The notes: a model not told the origin generated them from the sequence alone. A DNA stretch of 64,000 nt from Archivesica marissinica (GCA_014843695.1 CM026397.1:46132571-46196570); one strand, 5' to 3'. Positions 21,951 to 34,960 are shown, counted from the stretch's first letter. Program-made: numbers and translations.

Positions 21951-23829
21951 TCCTTTTGATTATTGGATATCCATTATTCTATTTTTGGATATACATAAAT
22001 AACGAATAAATAGCAAAACGGCGCTCCATAAATGTCTGGAAAGGAAACGTGTAAATCATTCTGGAGAATATGTTGCAAAAATGTACACACTCATCAAATG
22101 TACTTGGAGCATTTTGTGTAACCACTAAAACGAAAAAGAAATTGTTAAATTTTGATGTGTAAAAACTGTGTGTTCACTCAACCAGACACTTCGTAACCAT
22201 AGTGATAGTATAATGTGATTGGTTATACATATTGTCAACATTGTAACTTTTGAATTCGATGCATTATATATAAGTTCACGTGCATTCAACATTTCAAGTA
22301 AAACTACACAGCAATAAAGCAAAACGTTATGCCAATCGTCCTGAAACGTTTCGATCACCCATATTTATCACAACAAACGGACATGAAAACATGACTTCCA
22401 ATCATTAGTTCTCATAATCTGAAATAAAATATTGACAGTAATAATAAGTAGTACGAACAATATCTAATGAAGTAGTAATGAACACGACTTAGACCCATGA
22501 TACATCGGATGTAGACAAATCTCATTAAAGGAGCACTTTGTGTTAGATATTCATGAACAACTTATAATACCCCATAGCCATAACCAATTAATATCCAAAA
22601 CTAGGAAAATAAGGTCTTGTGCAAGACGTGAAATCGCTACTGCAAATGTTGAACGCCAAGATTCTTTCTGAGCAATAACATAGAACCCGCACACTTAGGA
22701 TAAGTGTGTTTTTACATGAAAAAAAACAAAAACTATACAAATACATAGTTTTAAACATTTTAGAATATTTTTTGTTGTTCAGTTTATGTATGTAATAAAG
22801 ATGTGATATATCTTTTAATGGAATCCTTCGTATTTCGTTTTCATGCAATACTAATCATATAATGTAGATGTGCGTGTTCTATGTCCTCTAGTATACTATT
22901 TGTTTCAAGGCGACACGATCATTTTAGTTTTCGTATATTTTGGTATCTGACAACAAGCTCCTTTAAAGTCTAAGCACAATGTTTTGAATACATCTAATGG
23001 ATATACAGTCAATTCTATCAATTTCGGAACTGATAAGAGAAGATTAATTATTATTTCATCGATACTGTCTCAAACTACATCCATTTGTTTAACAATGTCC
23101 TCCCAAGATGAAAAGTGGGTACTCACATAATACAAGTACGTGCCATCGAATGTGTTACTAGTGTAACGATTAGTCGATCAATATCATACATGACAGATAA
23201 ACTGATTACCCGATACAAATATTACTAGCATCATTACACAATAATATTGGTCTACAGTCTTTCGATTCCACAATGTTTATGGAAATGTACCACATCTAAC
23301 GACGTAACAAATTGTGCACAATTGTAGTAACCCAGACAGACATAGAGTTTATTTATAACATCTCAAATGCATAAACCACTAAAAATGAATTATGAGAGAC
23401 AGCGATTATTAAAACATATATGTACATAGAAGAAATGTTATTTTCCAATTTGTTCATCATTGTACAACATATATATATATACATAAATACATTCACGTGA
23501 AAAATATGTGAATATCAGTGATTTATATACAGTATTGACAATATCTTCATATAATACATTATAATTTACATTCTCATTACATATCTATTTACAGCTCAAG
23601 TCATACAAAGCAAATGATAACCTAATCATTATCAAATGAAATCTAAATTCGGAATTGAACAAAATGCACAACAATTTAGTTAATGTACAGACGTTTTCTG
23701 CGTAGTAATACATTTTATGACAAGTTTTTGAACTGTATTTAACTATTATTGCACTATACATGCTATCATGGCCTGTGTTCCTGTCTGTCAATGTTTCATT
23801 TTTCTTCTGGCAAAACGTTGATATGATAC
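21951..23829. other. Long AT-rich stretch, nothing recognised
   Basis: Several reading frames of 60-86 codons occur (for example minus 22588-22848) but none carries a recognisable domain or repeats. No tandem repeats beyond short (TA)n near 23470. Confidence 0.5.
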
Positions 23830-24125
23830 TTCTGAGTTAACGGTTTGGGTGTTAAGTAAATATATTTATGACGGACAAGGCAAAATATACCAACGCCAGT
23901 TCCCCCGGCTAACGATATCATTAAATTTCTCAATATTGCAACAAGATGAAAATTTCATGAATAATTTTGCTGAAGAGATTTGATCTGCGAGTTTCATAAA
24001 ACAGACATTTTAATAATACGTGTGCTTCATCCTCGACCTCGTTAGAGCATAAAAAGCACATCCTTTCAATGACAGGAAGTGCACATCAGCGTCCAGTCTC
24101 AATTCGAAAAGAGGCTGCGCATGAG
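23830..24125 (-). pseudogene. LINE polyprotein C-terminus fragment
   Basis: On the minus strand one frame reads FRIETGR, a stop, then LPVIERMCFLCSNEVEDEAH. This is the Cys-x2-Cys and EVEDExH pattern of the zinc-binding tail that follows the reverse transcriptase in many jockey/CR1-type LINEs. A shifted frame continues LFYETRRSNLFSKI. One TGA and at least one frame change show it is dead. No reverse transcriptase core remains. Confidence 0.65.
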
Positions 24126-24270
24126 TTATATGTACAACACAATAAAGTTGGCATGTAATACACTTATTAATAAACCAAAACTATATTTCCTTTTAAGCTA
24201 CATAATTTATATACATGCATGCAACTATAGTACAACTATATAATAATTATATGACAATATTTTTATAAGT

Positions 24271-24540
24271 GTATTTTACATTTATTTATCGTCGCTACCG
24301 GTTGCCCATATGAGCGGCGCCTCCTGAAGAGATTAGTCATTTTAGATTATGGAAGATAGTGCAATGATACAGACAGAGATCCATTCCAGAATCTCCTCTG
24401 GTTCTTTTACGTGCACAGTGTCTCGGTTTAAAGTCCCACCTGAATGACTGTTAATTTTATTAGGGTCAGACGGGGGGTCGAACCTGCGATCCCTGGATTC
24501 CCAGTCCAATGTGTTAACCACTGGACTACATATCCGTCTG
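24271..24540 (-). mobile_element. SINE-A copy, near full length
   Basis: The minus strand begins CAGACGGATATGTAGTCCAG with box B GGTTCGACCCCCCGTCTG, so the CAGACGG/CCGTCTG acceptor pairing is kept. It continues through the body to the tail GGGCAACCGGTAGCGACGAT. A block of about 20 bp near GTGCACAGTGTCTCGGTTTA is shorter than in the 7.6 kb copy. Confidence 0.9.
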
Positions 24541-24762
24541 TCTGGGCTACAAGTTATCACAACATCATTAACATCCTTTCCCGTCGTGTCTACATCATTA
24601 ACATCCTTTCCCGTCGTGTCTACATCATTAACATCCTTTCCCGTCGTGTCTACATGTTGGTTGGAGACCAATTTTGGGAAGCAAGAATTCAATATAGAGC
24701 ACTGTGTTTATGTCTATATGAAATTGAAAACCAAATAGCTAACACAAATGCAACAAGATGAC
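24541..24762. repeat. LINE 3'-UTR-like segment with 30-bp triplication
   Basis: TGGGCTACAAGTTATCACAA directly after the SINE matches 36361 and 52879 (TTGGGCTACAAGTTATAACA and TTGGGCCACAAGTTTTAACA), the 3' region of the retroelement described at 52-54 kb. Then TACATCATTAACATCCTTTC followed by CCGTCGTGTC (30 bp) occurs three times without change. The frames across it are an effect of the 30-bp period. Confidence 0.6.
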
Positions 24763-25160
24763 AATGAAGGCCTCGGTCGCTAACCCGAGTTGAAAAGCTG
24801 AAATGGCTATAAAATATGTTGCTTAATAGAGGTGACATGCTTGACAGTACATTGCAAAATATCAACAATCTGGGTCGTGTGGTTTCTGAGAAGAATATTT
24901 TAAAGAGTTGTATAATATAAGTCTATGTAAACTAGGATTACCATTTGTGAAAACTTAGTAGTGGATGATGGTACATGTATATGCAAAATATCAAACTCTG
25001 GGCAATGTGATTTTTGAGAAGGAGATATTTAAAGAGTTTTACTATATAAGCAAACTGTGTGGCGTCTACAGTGGGGTGAACTTAAATATGACCTCAGAAT
25101 CACAATTTGAGTACACGTAGAAATGGTCCACTACATGCTAAATATCAAAGATCTGTTTTG
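24763..25160. repeat. Diverged dispersed repeat with internal duplication
   Basis: Blocks such as TGCAAAATATCAACAATCTG with GTTTCTGAGAAGAATATTTT, and TGCAAAATATCAAACTCTGG with TTTTTGAGAAGGAGATATTT, recur about 115-120 bp apart. A third echo is GCTAAATATCAAAGATCTG near 25137. It looks like an old short tandem or dispersed element. Confidence 0.5.
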
Positions 25161-25391
25161 TTGTTTGTTTTTTTGGAGTTTAGCGTAGCACCAACAGCTT
25201 ATGTTATATGTGGCGACTGTCCAGATATTATTGGTTGAGGAAGACCCATGATGCCACCCCGATCAGTATTTAGGGCATGCGCGGGAAAACGGGTAGACAC
25301 AGAACTATAGCTTCCTCACTTGAAATAATTCGACAACCCCCAATGGGAGTCGAACCTGTAGCGGTGCGCGAGATTTGAAGTCAGAGCAACC
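25161..25391 (-). mobile_element. SINE-C copy, nearly complete
   Basis: The minus strand has the decayed tRNA-like head, box B GGTTCGACTCCCATTGGGGG, then GAGGAAGCTATAGTTCTGTG, a degenerate form of the GGGGCACCC block, and ends AACATAAGCTGTTGGTGCTA with an A-rich tail (CCAAAAAAACAAACAAC). Shared motifs with 41276-41535 define the family. Confidence 0.8.
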
Positions 25392-25675
25392 AAAACGTTC
25401 GTACCCAGTTTATTGACGAATATTTACGACTTGCGTGCAATACTCATGGCCGGTCATATTCAAGGAATTTCAATTCTTTTTTTAAAATTCATAGACCAAT
25501 ATTAACGCAATATGTATGGCTTATTCTTTCTAGGTATGGATGTTATCAGTTGACAATAAGAATAAGTGTCATGTCCTGGAATGTCTGAACATGTATTAGC
25601 TGTCATTATACATTTGCAAAACACTATCTCACTTTCAAGTAAAAAGAATTTCTTCTATGCCTTCCAACGAATGAT

Positions 25676-25869
25676 GCAGCAAACAAAAACTAACTTGCAA
25701 ATTATACCGGAACTATTTCCTATTACGGACGTTCACACTAACATAAGTGGTTGTGAGGTTGTGGAATGTAGTGAAATGAGACTCCCGACAGAGGCAGTTA
25801 AAATGAATTAATTTTGAAAAGAAATATTTTATTAGCCAAAATCATTGAAAGTCATCAAAGAAAAAGAAG
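25676..25869. repeat. Dispersed repeat left of foldback-1 copy 2
   Basis: About 190 bp from GCAGCAAACAAAAACTAACT to AAAGAAGA match 40930-41123 closely, and in both places the block is followed directly by foldback-1. A frame at 25566-25811 spans it, but the same stretch at 41 kb has substitutions and a one-base loss (CCGGAACTATT to CCGGACTATT) that breaks it. A repeat is therefore more likely than a gene. Confidence 0.8.
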
Positions 25870-26296
25870 ATTTGTGTTTATTAGTGTAAGATAGGATTTG
25901 TGTTTATTAGTGTAAGATAGGATTTGTGTTTATTAGTGTACGATAGGATTTGTGTTTATTGGTGTACGATAGGATTTGTGTTTATTGGTGTAAGATAGGA
26001 TTTGTGTTTATTGGTGTAAGATAGGATTTGTGTTTATTAGTGTAAGATAGGATTTGTGTTTATTAGTGTACGATAGGATTTGTGTTTATTAGTGTACGAT
26101 AGGATTTGTGTTTATTAGTGTACGATAGGATTTGTGTTTATTAGTGTACGATAGGATTTGTGTTTATTAGTGTACGATAGGATTTGTGTTTATTAGTGTG
26201 CGATAGGATTTGTGTTTCATCTCGTGATCACCGAAATATGTAAATATGATCACTCGATGAAATAACATCCTATCGTACACTAATAAACAGAACTAT
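25870..26296. repeat. Foldback-1 copy 2 with arm expanded to a 26-bp array
   Basis: The left arm motif GATTTGTGTTTATTAGTGTA AGATAG is repeated about 13 times with a 26-bp period (AAGATAG in older-looking units, ACGATAG in later ones). It is followed by the centre CATCTCGTGATCACCGAAAT with TGATCACTCGATGAAAT opposite, and one right arm, CATCCTATCGTACACTAATA AACAG. Copies at 5.7 and 41.1 kb have a single left arm. Confidence 0.9.
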
Positions 26297-26495
26297 CCTC
26301 TATGTATTATGCCTTGTAAACATCTGTTCAATAATAAGATCATAATAATTATACATATAAACTATGATCTAGGTTAATAGTATTGACCCACAAAGTAGCC
26401 GAATCTGACCATTTGAAAAAAACACAACTTAACATTTGCAAGCAGTAAACAATAAACCAGTACGCATTGTCACATCGGAATGGTCTGATCAGGCG
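26297..26495. other. Unique sequence up to the assembly gap
   Basis: AT-rich; nothing recognised. It does not contain the 20-bp repeat found on the other side of the gap. Confidence 0.5.
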
Positions 26496-27495
26496 NNNNN
26501 NNNNNNNNNNNNNNNNNNNNNNNNNNNNNNNNNNNNNNNNNNNNNNNNNNNNNNNNNNNNNNNNNNNNNNNNNNNNNNNNNNNNNNNNNNNNNNNNNNNN
26601 NNNNNNNNNNNNNNNNNNNNNNNNNNNNNNNNNNNNNNNNNNNNNNNNNNNNNNNNNNNNNNNNNNNNNNNNNNNNNNNNNNNNNNNNNNNNNNNNNNNN
26701 NNNNNNNNNNNNNNNNNNNNNNNNNNNNNNNNNNNNNNNNNNNNNNNNNNNNNNNNNNNNNNNNNNNNNNNNNNNNNNNNNNNNNNNNNNNNNNNNNNNN
26801 NNNNNNNNNNNNNNNNNNNNNNNNNNNNNNNNNNNNNNNNNNNNNNNNNNNNNNNNNNNNNNNNNNNNNNNNNNNNNNNNNNNNNNNNNNNNNNNNNNNN
26901 NNNNNNNNNNNNNNNNNNNNNNNNNNNNNNNNNNNNNNNNNNNNNNNNNNNNNNNNNNNNNNNNNNNNNNNNNNNNNNNNNNNNNNNNNNNNNNNNNNNN
27001 NNNNNNNNNNNNNNNNNNNNNNNNNNNNNNNNNNNNNNNNNNNNNNNNNNNNNNNNNNNNNNNNNNNNNNNNNNNNNNNNNNNNNNNNNNNNNNNNNNNN
27101 NNNNNNNNNNNNNNNNNNNNNNNNNNNNNNNNNNNNNNNNNNNNNNNNNNNNNNNNNNNNNNNNNNNNNNNNNNNNNNNNNNNNNNNNNNNNNNNNNNNN
27201 NNNNNNNNNNNNNNNNNNNNNNNNNNNNNNNNNNNNNNNNNNNNNNNNNNNNNNNNNNNNNNNNNNNNNNNNNNNNNNNNNNNNNNNNNNNNNNNNNNNN
27301 NNNNNNNNNNNNNNNNNNNNNNNNNNNNNNNNNNNNNNNNNNNNNNNNNNNNNNNNNNNNNNNNNNNNNNNNNNNNNNNNNNNNNNNNNNNNNNNNNNNN
27401 NNNNNNNNNNNNNNNNNNNNNNNNNNNNNNNNNNNNNNNNNNNNNNNNNNNNNNNNNNNNNNNNNNNNNNNNNNNNNNNNNNNNNNNNNNNNNNN
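26496..27495. other. Assembly gap, exactly 1,000 N
   Basis: The round length, shared with the second gap, marks a placeholder. The true distance and the left edge of the 20-bp array are unknown. Reading frames drawn across it are meaningless. Confidence 0.99.
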
Positions 27496-30400
27496 TGTAT
27501 TAGTAAACTACTGACTACCTTAGTACAATACTACTTGTATTAGTAAAATACTGACTGTATTGGTAAAATACTACTTGTATTAGTAAAATACTGACTGTAT
27601 TGGTAAACTACTGACTGTCTTAGTAAAATACTGACTATCTTAGTAAAATATTGACTATCTTAGTAAAATACTGACTATCTTAGTAAAATACTGACTATCT
27701 TAGTAAAATACTGACTATCTTAGTAAAATACTGACTATCTTAGTAAAATACTGACTGTATTGGTAAACTACTGACTATCTTAGTAAAATACTGACTATCT
27801 TAGTAAAATACTGACTGTATTAGTAAAATACTGACTGTATTAGTTAACTACTGACTATCTAGTAAACTACTGACTTTATTAATAATACTGACTGTATTAG
27901 TAAAATACTGACTACCTTAGTAAAATACTGACTGTATTAGTAAAATACTGACTATCTTAGTAAAATACTGACTTGTATTAGTAAACTACTGACTATCTTA
28001 GTAAAATACTGACTTATAGTAAACTACTGACTACCTTAGTAAAATACTGACTTGTATTAGTAAAATACTGACTATCTTAGTAAAATACTGACTTGTATTA
28101 GTAAACTACTGACTATCTTAGTAAACTACTGACTACCTTAGTACAATACTACTTGTATTGGTAAACTACTGACTACCTTAGTACAATACTACTTGTATTG
28201 GTAAACTACTGACTACCTTAGTACAATACTACTTGTATTGGTAAACTACTGACTACCTTAGTACAATACTGCCTGTATTAGTAAACTACTGACTACCTTA
28301 GTACAATACTACTTGTATTAGTAAACTACTGACTTCCTTAGTACAATACTACTTGTATTAGTAAACTACTGACTACCTTAGTACAATACTACTTGTATTA
28401 GTAAACTACTGACTACCTTAGTACAATACTACTTGTATTGGTAAACTACTGACTATCTTAGTAAACTACTGACTATCTTAGTAAAATACTACTATCTTAG
28501 TAAAATACTGACTATCTTAGTAAAATACTACTTGTATTAGTAAAATACTGACTATCTTAGTAAAATACTACTTGTATTGGTAAACTACTGACTATCTTAG
28601 TAAAATACTACTTGTATTAGTAAAATACTGACTACCTTAGTAAAATACTACTTGTATTAGTAAAATACTGACTATCTTAGTACAATACTACTTGTATTAG
28701 TAAACTACTGACTACCTTAGTAAAATACTGACTGTATTAGTAAAATACTGACTATCTTAGTAAAATACTACTTGTATTAGTAAACTACTGACTATCTTAG
28801 TAAAATACTACTTGTATTAGTAAAATACTGACTACCTTAGTACAATACTACTTGTATTAGTAAACTACTGACTGTATTAGTAAACTACTGACTATCTTAG
28901 TAAAATACTGACTATCTTAGTAAAATACTGACTATCTTAGTAAACTACTGACTATCTTAGTAAAATACTGACTATCTTAGTAAAATACTGACTATCTTAG
29001 TAAAATACTGACTATCTTAGTAAAATACTGACTATCTTAGTAAAATACTGACTATCTTAGTAAAATATTGACTGTATTGGTAAACTACTGACTATCTTAG
29101 TAAAATACTGACTATCTTAGTAAAATACTGACTATCTTAGTAAAATACTGACTATCTTAGTAAAATACTGACTATCTTAGTAAAATACTGACTATCTTAG
29201 TAAAATACTGACTATCTTAGTAAAATACTGACTATCTTAGTAAAATACTGACTATCTTAGTAAAATACTGACTGTATTGGTAAACTACTGACTATCTTAG
29301 TAAAATACTGACTATCTTAGTAAAATACTGACTATCTTAGTAAAATACTGACTATCTTAGTAAAATATTGACTATCTTAGTAAAATACTGACTATCTTAG
29401 TAAAATACTGACTATATTAGTAAAATACTGACTATCTTAGTAAAATACTGACTATCTTAGTATTTGACTGTATTAGTAAAATACTGACTATCTTAGTAAA
29501 ATACTGACTATCTTAGTAAAATACTGACTATCTTAGTAAAATACTGACTATCTTAGTAAAATACTGACTATCTTAGTAAAATATTGATTGTATTGGTAAA
29601 CTACTGACTATCTTAGTAAAATACTGACTGTATTGGTAAACTACTGACTATCTTAGTAAAATACTGACTGTATTGGTAAACTACTGACTATCTTAGTAAA
29701 ATACTGACTATCTTAGTAAAATACTGACTATCTTAGTAAAATACTGACTATCTTAGTAAAATACTGACTATCTTAGTAAAATACTGACTGTATTAGTAAA
29801 ATACTGACTATATTAGTAAAATACTGACTATCTTAGTAAAATACTGACTGTATTAGTAAAATACTGACTGTATTAGTAAAATACTGACTGTATTAGTAAA
29901 ATACTGACTGTATTAGTAAAATACTGACTACCTTAGTAAAATACTGACTGTATTAGTAAAATACTGACTATCTTAGTACAATACTGACTGTATTAGTTAA
30001 CTACTGACTGCCTTAGTAAAATACTGACTGTATTAGTAAAATACTGACTATCTTAGTAAAATACTGACTGTATTAGTAAAATACTGACTGTATTAGTTAA
30101 CTACTGACTGTATTAGTAAAATACTGACTATCTTAGTACAATACTGACTATCTTAGTAAAATACTGACTATCTTAGTAAAATACTGACTATCTTAGTAAA
30201 ATACTGACTATCCTAGTAAAATACTGACTATCTTAGTAAAATACTGACTATCTTAGTAAAATACTGACTATCTTAGTAAAACATTTTACTACTGACTATC
30301 TTAGTAAAATACTGACTATCTTAGTAAAATACTGACTATCTTAGTACAATACTGACTGTATTAGTAAAATACTGACTATCTTAGTAAAAATTTACTACTG

Positions 30401-31235
30401 ACTATCTTAGTAAAATACTGACTATCTTAGTAAAATACTGACTATCTTAGTACAATACTGACTATCTTAGTAAAATACTGACTATCTTAGTAAAATACTG
30501 ACTATATTAGTAAAATACTGCCTATCTTAGTACAATACTGACTATCTTAGTAAAATACTGACTATCTTAGTACAATACTGACTATCTTAGTAAAATACTG
30601 ACTATCTTAGTAAAATACTGACTATCTTAGTAAAATACTGACTATCTTAGTAAAATACTGACTATCTTAGTAAAATACTGACTATCTTAGTAAAATACTG
30701 ACTATTTTAGTACTGACTATCTTAGTAAAATACTGACTATCTTAGTAAAATACTGACTATCTTAGTACAATACTGACTATCTTAGTAAAATACTGACTAT
30801 CTTAGTAAAATACTGACTATTTAGTAAAATCTGACTATCTTAGTAAAATACTGACTATCTTAGTAAAATACTGACTATCTTAGTACAATACTGACTATCT
30901 TAGTAAAATACTGACTATCTTAGTAAAATACTGACTATATTAGTAAAATACTGCCTATCTTAGTACAATACTGACTATCTTAGTAAAATACTGACTATCT
31001 TAGTAAAATACTGACTGTCTTAGTAAAATACTGACTATCTTAGTACAATACTGACTGTATTGGTAAACTACTGACTATCTTAGTAAAATACTGGCTATCT
31101 TAGTAAAATACTGACTATCTTAGTAAAATACTGACTATCTTAGTAAAATACTGACCATCTTAGTAAAATACTGACTGTTTTAGTAAAATACTAACTACAT
31201 GTATATTGGTTAAATACTAATGACTGTATTATCGT
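27496..31235. repeat. 20-bp satellite array, about 185 copies
   Basis: The monomer is TTAGTAAAATACTGACTATC with variants TGTATTGG/TGTATTAG, TAAACTACTGAC and TACAATACTACT. Between about 28130 and 28440 two variants alternate, giving a 40-bp dimer (GTACAATACTACTTGTATTG then GTAAACTACTGACTACCTTA). From about 28880 rightward the plain monomer dominates. Small indels occur near 30280, 30385 and 30710. The left limit lies in the gap. Confidence 0.97.
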
Positions 31236-31440
31236 GTGGCTTCTGTTGTTCAGTGGTAGTGCGTCGGATATGGGATCGAACAGTCCAGGGTTCGATACAC
31301 GGTCAGGCCACGTATGTAATGTCATTGAGCAAGCCACCTAACACACATTGCCTAGTACTTGTTAACCAAGTCGGCTAAGCATGCCCAGGAAGACATGTCT
31401 AGGTCCCCGCAAGGGGTTTGACATTAATGGAACATAAGTA
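31236..31440 (+). mobile_element. SINE-D, full-length, inserted in the 20-bp array
   Basis: The head GTGGCTTCTGTTGTTCAGTG GTAG contains box A; CCAGGGTTCGATACAC is box B. GTGGC at the start pairs with GCCAC at the end of the head, as in a tRNA acceptor stem. The body contains TGCCTAGTACTTGTTAACCA and CCCCGCAAGGGGTTTGACAT. Array units continue on its right side, so it inserted into an existing array. Confidence 0.85.
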
Positions 31441-31830
31441 AATTATCACAATGTTGATTATCTAAGTAAAATACTGACTAAATTAGTAAAATAATGAATA
31501 TATTGGTAAAATACTGATTATATTAGTCAAATACTGACTGACGGTATTAGTAACATACTGACTATTAGTTAAACAATTAATGCTTATCGTAGAAAAATAC
31601 TGACTATATTAGTAAAACTGACTATTTTAGTCAAATACTGACTATAATTATTAGTAAAACTGACTATTTTAGTCAAATACTGACTATATTAGTAAAATAT
31701 TAACTGACTGTAATAGTAAAATACTTACTGACTATTAATCACATACTGACTGTAAAATTCTGATTATCTTAGTAAAATATTGACTATATTAATTATTTAG
31801 TAAAATAAATATTAATAAAATACTGACCAT
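31441..31830. repeat. Degenerate right flank of the 20-bp array
   Basis: Irregularly spaced TAGTAAAATACTGACTATA-like units with many indels. The decay at the array edge is typical for satellites homogenised by unequal exchange. Confidence 0.85.
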
Positions 31831-31859
31831 GTTTGTAAACTACTGACTACCTTGCCAAT

Positions 31860-34800
31860 ACAATCTAACTCTGCACTCACACACGTGTGTAATGATTTCT
31901 GGAACAATGTACAACATAATTTACGTCCTTTGAAAACGTATTGTGATACATGTGGATTAAAGATTAACAACTCCAAAACTAACTAGGTTTAAAATTATCT
32001 GTTCATTCCTTAAGGATCCAATAATTCGCGACGTAGCCGGTAAGTGGCTAGACAAGTTGTAGCCATATGGGAGTGAATGGCTGTGTGTACTATCTGCTCA
32101 CATTCAGTACACACACATGCTTCAGTATTTAGATTTGAAATGAAAATGTTAGGTCTAGTGTCGTGTCAGCTGCTGTCCATAAAATGGTTGGGCGTCCTTG
32201 TATGTTTAGTTCGCGAATACGGATCAAATCTCTATCATAAATTGTTCGTTCCTGCCAATCTGTGAGTGTACGGTCAGTTGTATGTTTGGATTTCCATGCG
32301 TATTTACCCGGGAACTGCTTATCCCGGACGTACGTTTGTCTTTCAAATTATATTTATTTAAAAGTTTAATTATATCCAATGTGAAACCCAGACCAACGCT
32401 GGGGTTTGCTAGGTGTGGAGTTTAAATATGAATAGCTATTTAGGTGACATAGTGGCTACGTTTTTGTAGAAAAACTAGTTTGCGTTTATTAATTTCGGAT
32501 GCAATTGTTGGGATATTCAGCATAGCTTCTGTCATGTCTGATCTCGTACGTATTGAATGGCCTTGAATTGTTTTGGAAACCAAATGCTGGAACTTGCTGA
32601 TTAGTTCATATCGTTTATTAGAAATGTTTAGCCATGTTTCGCATCCGTATAAAGCAGATTGTAACACAATTCTCCTATATAGGTTAGCAATTGTTAATGG
32701 ATTTAGACCAAATGTGCGTACTCCCACTCCAGCTAGTGAGTAGAAAGACTTTCTGTCGCGTTCATTTATGAATGCAAGATATACGTAACCGGAGCTGACA
32801 CCACATTGTCTTACTCCTTGGCGTATGGGAACCCATTTTGATTTACAGCCATTTATACGACATAGCTTTACATATCCTTCTAGAAAATTAATACATGTCT
32901 CCAAAGTTTACCGGTAATGCCCATTCCATAAAGTTTGGTGAACAAGCAGTCATGTCTGACTGTATCGTATGTGGCTTTCGCATCAAGGAATACTGCGTGG
33001 GTATCACTACCCCCAGCTAAATTGTGATCAATGGTTTCCTGTAGACAATAGGAAGCCGTTATGCAACTGAGACCAGGTTGAAACCCATGCTGGTATGGAT
33101 GTGACCTTTGGGTGTAAGCATGACAATGTTCTAAGACGTCGTTCACAGACGCGCTCACATAGTTTATACACAGTATTTAGCATGGACACGGAGCGATAAT
33201 GATTCATATCATAATTATGAACATTTAACCTTGCCTTTGAATATTTGTATAAGGAGACCAGTGTGCCAGTCCTTTGGAATATATTCCACTGTCAGTACAG
33301 CATTAAATAGCTTTGTAAGAAAAGATTCAAGCATGTGATCTTCGTATATTGATAACATTACTCATTTTGAATAATATCAGTACCCGCTGCTTTGCGTATT
33401 TTTAATAATTTAATGGCGCTCTTTATTTGGCATTCAGTAACTGGAGGGTCAAGTAGTCCGTTGTCGGCGTTATGTTTCGACGTTTCGATATACATATTTA
33501 GTTTACGTGCGATCGACTCTTTGCATGTATGTCTGTTCAATAAGTTTGTCATCTGGTGTGTACAAGTTTTCATAATGTTTTCACATTCGTCTGTAACTTA
33601 TTGAGGTGTCGCAACAACACCATCGTTAACCATTTGTTTTGTGTCCCTTTTGCGTATTTTAACAAGGTGTCAGAATAACCTTATATCTATTTCGGCTGTA
33701 GATTCTAGTTCGTTAATACATTTTTCGGATGCTTGCATTTGACGTGAATGAAATGACTTTTTACATTCTTTGTAAAACCGGTAGCTTTCATTATCGGTGT
33801 AATATGACATGCCCGCTCATATCCATGGCAACCGAGCGTGACGTGAACGTGCGTGTGCTTCTTTGACTTGTTTCGTCCAGTAGGGTATAGTATGTTTGTT
33901 ATATTTTGATTTGGGAATTGACTGATTTGCTGCATTCTTCAATGACAATATCATAGAGAGATATGCAGTCTCAATGTCACTGGCGGTCATTATGACCATA
34001 TTGGTCAGCTGTTCTAATTTACTGTCCATATTTGAACCGCAAGACATCAACATCTGGTCACTGGCTATATGCCATTTAACGTAGCCCGCGTGGTCTGGAG
34101 GGTTTGGAGTGTTCGGTCGTGTGTCATTATATTGTATTATTACATGTATTGGAAAGTGATCCGATGTCGAGAGTATTGCAACCCCATCTTCTTGGAAATG
34201 CTTCCCCATACCAGCAGCAGTAGATGCCGGATCAATATTACATACATAATATTATATAATACGTTTCTTTCTCACACCAATGAAAACATCACTGTCTTGG
34301 GCTATAAGTTCACTATCGTTGCCGATTGCTATACGTTCATTGTTTTTGTCGTTTTATCACCACTAGTGTGTGATGCACCTGAACGTATTACCAGTATTAT
34401 CCGACTGATTATAATCAGTTCTCGTCAGGTTGTTTGCACTGTGTGCTTTACTGTTCGACAAATATACATGTCCTATACTTGCATTGTCTATAAGTTGCTC
34501 ACCATTTCTGTCATCTGTGCTTTGGGTATGTCAATACCGGTGCTTGTTTGATTGCATTGTGTGTTGGTTCTTCTGTGTGTTTCTGAGTCGCCGTATTTGT
34601 GTTTTGTTCGGTTGCATTCGATGATGTTTGATTATGTTTCTGTGTCGTTAGTTGTGCGTATGATCGTGCAGTAGATAGTATATTCGTACGAGCATCAATT
34701 CGACGTTCATATTGCCTTCTTATAAATTCGGGAATAAAATCGTTACCTGATTGTGTTGTATGTGTATGGGTAGGTTTTGAGTTTCATCATTTACATTGAT

Positions 34801-34960
34801 TGAGTGTTGTCTCTGAGTATTCTCGTTGTTACACTGCACATTGTCGTCATTGAATCTGTTATTGTTTTAATCATTGAATGTCTCTCCCATAATTGTTGTT
34901 GAGATTAGTGACCATACTCATATTACCAACATGTTTCACTTTGTAATGTTTTGTATTGAT
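31860..34960 (-). pseudogene. LINE-A, decayed APE-type non-LTR retrotransposon
   Basis: Read on the minus strand, pieces follow the LINE order. An open stretch about 34750-34530 (IPEFIRRQYERRIDARTNIL onward; Gln/Thr/Asn-rich) could be the N-terminal part or ORF1. The endonuclease end contains LSTSDHFPIHV (about 34160). A pre-RT part has IKSAIKLLKIRKAAGTDIIQ (about 33380). RT pieces follow (HGFQPGLSCITASYCLQETI; VFLDAKATYDTVRHDCL, where a normal RT has an AFD motif). A thumb-like part (LYGCETWLNISNKRYELISK) comes next, and at about 32100 a Cys/His tail (ACVCTECEQIVHTAIHSH). The YADD-box segment around 32890 appears lost, and many frame changes and stops separate the pieces. 35.0 kb is the approximate 5' limit. 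The element cannot be active. Confidence 0.8.

Noticed and set aside
25566..25811. 81-codon plus-strand gene
   Set aside because: It lies in a dispersed repeat; the second copy at 40.9 kb breaks the frame with a one-base loss.
26436..27543. 355-358 codon frames at 26.4-27.5 kb
   Set aside because: Almost entirely N residues across a 1,000-base gap.
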